This document shows, piece by piece, positions 5,397 through 5,402 of a stretch of DNA of 5,402 nt (positions within the stretch are counted from its first letter, which is position 1; each line of letters opens with the position of its first letter). The notes beneath the pieces were generated by a model. It was given only the letters and a program-made list of their open reading frames with translations. It did no database searches and was not told the origin of the DNA. Location: NCBI GenBank assembly GCA_023402915.1, contig JAEYFO010000083.1, positions 1-5,402 on the forward strand, written 5' to 3'. This DNA is from Bacillota bacterium (GTDB lineage Bacteria > Bacillota > Clostridia > Christensenellales > CALWSW01). A program made the position numbers and the translations under genes.

Positions 5397-5402
5397 CAGG
5401 GA

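Overview
The window looks like a chromosomal piece of a fairly GC-rich, Gram-positive Clostridia-type bacterium (Bacillota). This is inferred from the class B sortase, the C-terminal sorting signal on a surface protein, strong AGGAGG and AAAGGG ribosome binding sites, a clostridial-looking TetR regulator and a standalone mreB/mbl-type gene. I cannot name the species.

Left part (1-1460). A TetR-family regulator on the + strand ends at 661. Its DNA-binding domain extends upstream of its only possible in-window start, so the true N-terminus is unresolved. About 800 bases without an intact gene follow. They hold a terminator-like hairpin after the regulator, a very strong hairpin at 864-902, and, on the minus strand directly next to that hairpin, the frameshifted C-terminal remnant of an FAD-dependent oxidoreductase (fumarate reductase-like family). 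The hairpin at 864-902 is probably the surviving terminator of that dead gene. No gene is recognisable in 1090-1459, which carries one further 13-bp hairpin, the likely end of the mreB transcript.

Middle part (1460-3742). An MreB/Mbl-family actin (minus strand) and a class B sortase (plus strand) are divergently transcribed from a 368-base intergenic region. Each has a recognisable promoter. The sortase has all three catalytic residues (His160, Cys252, Arg260). Instead of a usual transmembrane anchor it starts with a textbook lipoprotein signal peptide (LLSGC). A clean intrinsic terminator follows it.

Right part (3743-5402). An AT-rich block with overlapping inverted repeats sits immediately upstream of a good promoter (TTGACC, 17 bp, TATGCT). 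This drives a 449-residue secreted surface protein of no family I recognise, ending in an acidic repeat stalk, a VPKTG sorting motif, a hydrophobic helix and a basic tail. It is the natural candidate substrate of the neighbouring sortase.

Together the right two thirds form a cell-envelope locus: an actin-like organiser of wall synthesis, a lipoprotein-type sortase, and a wall-anchored protein under its own, possibly regulated, promoter. The most unusual points are the lipoprotein sortase and its pairing with an unrecognised VPKTG surface protein.
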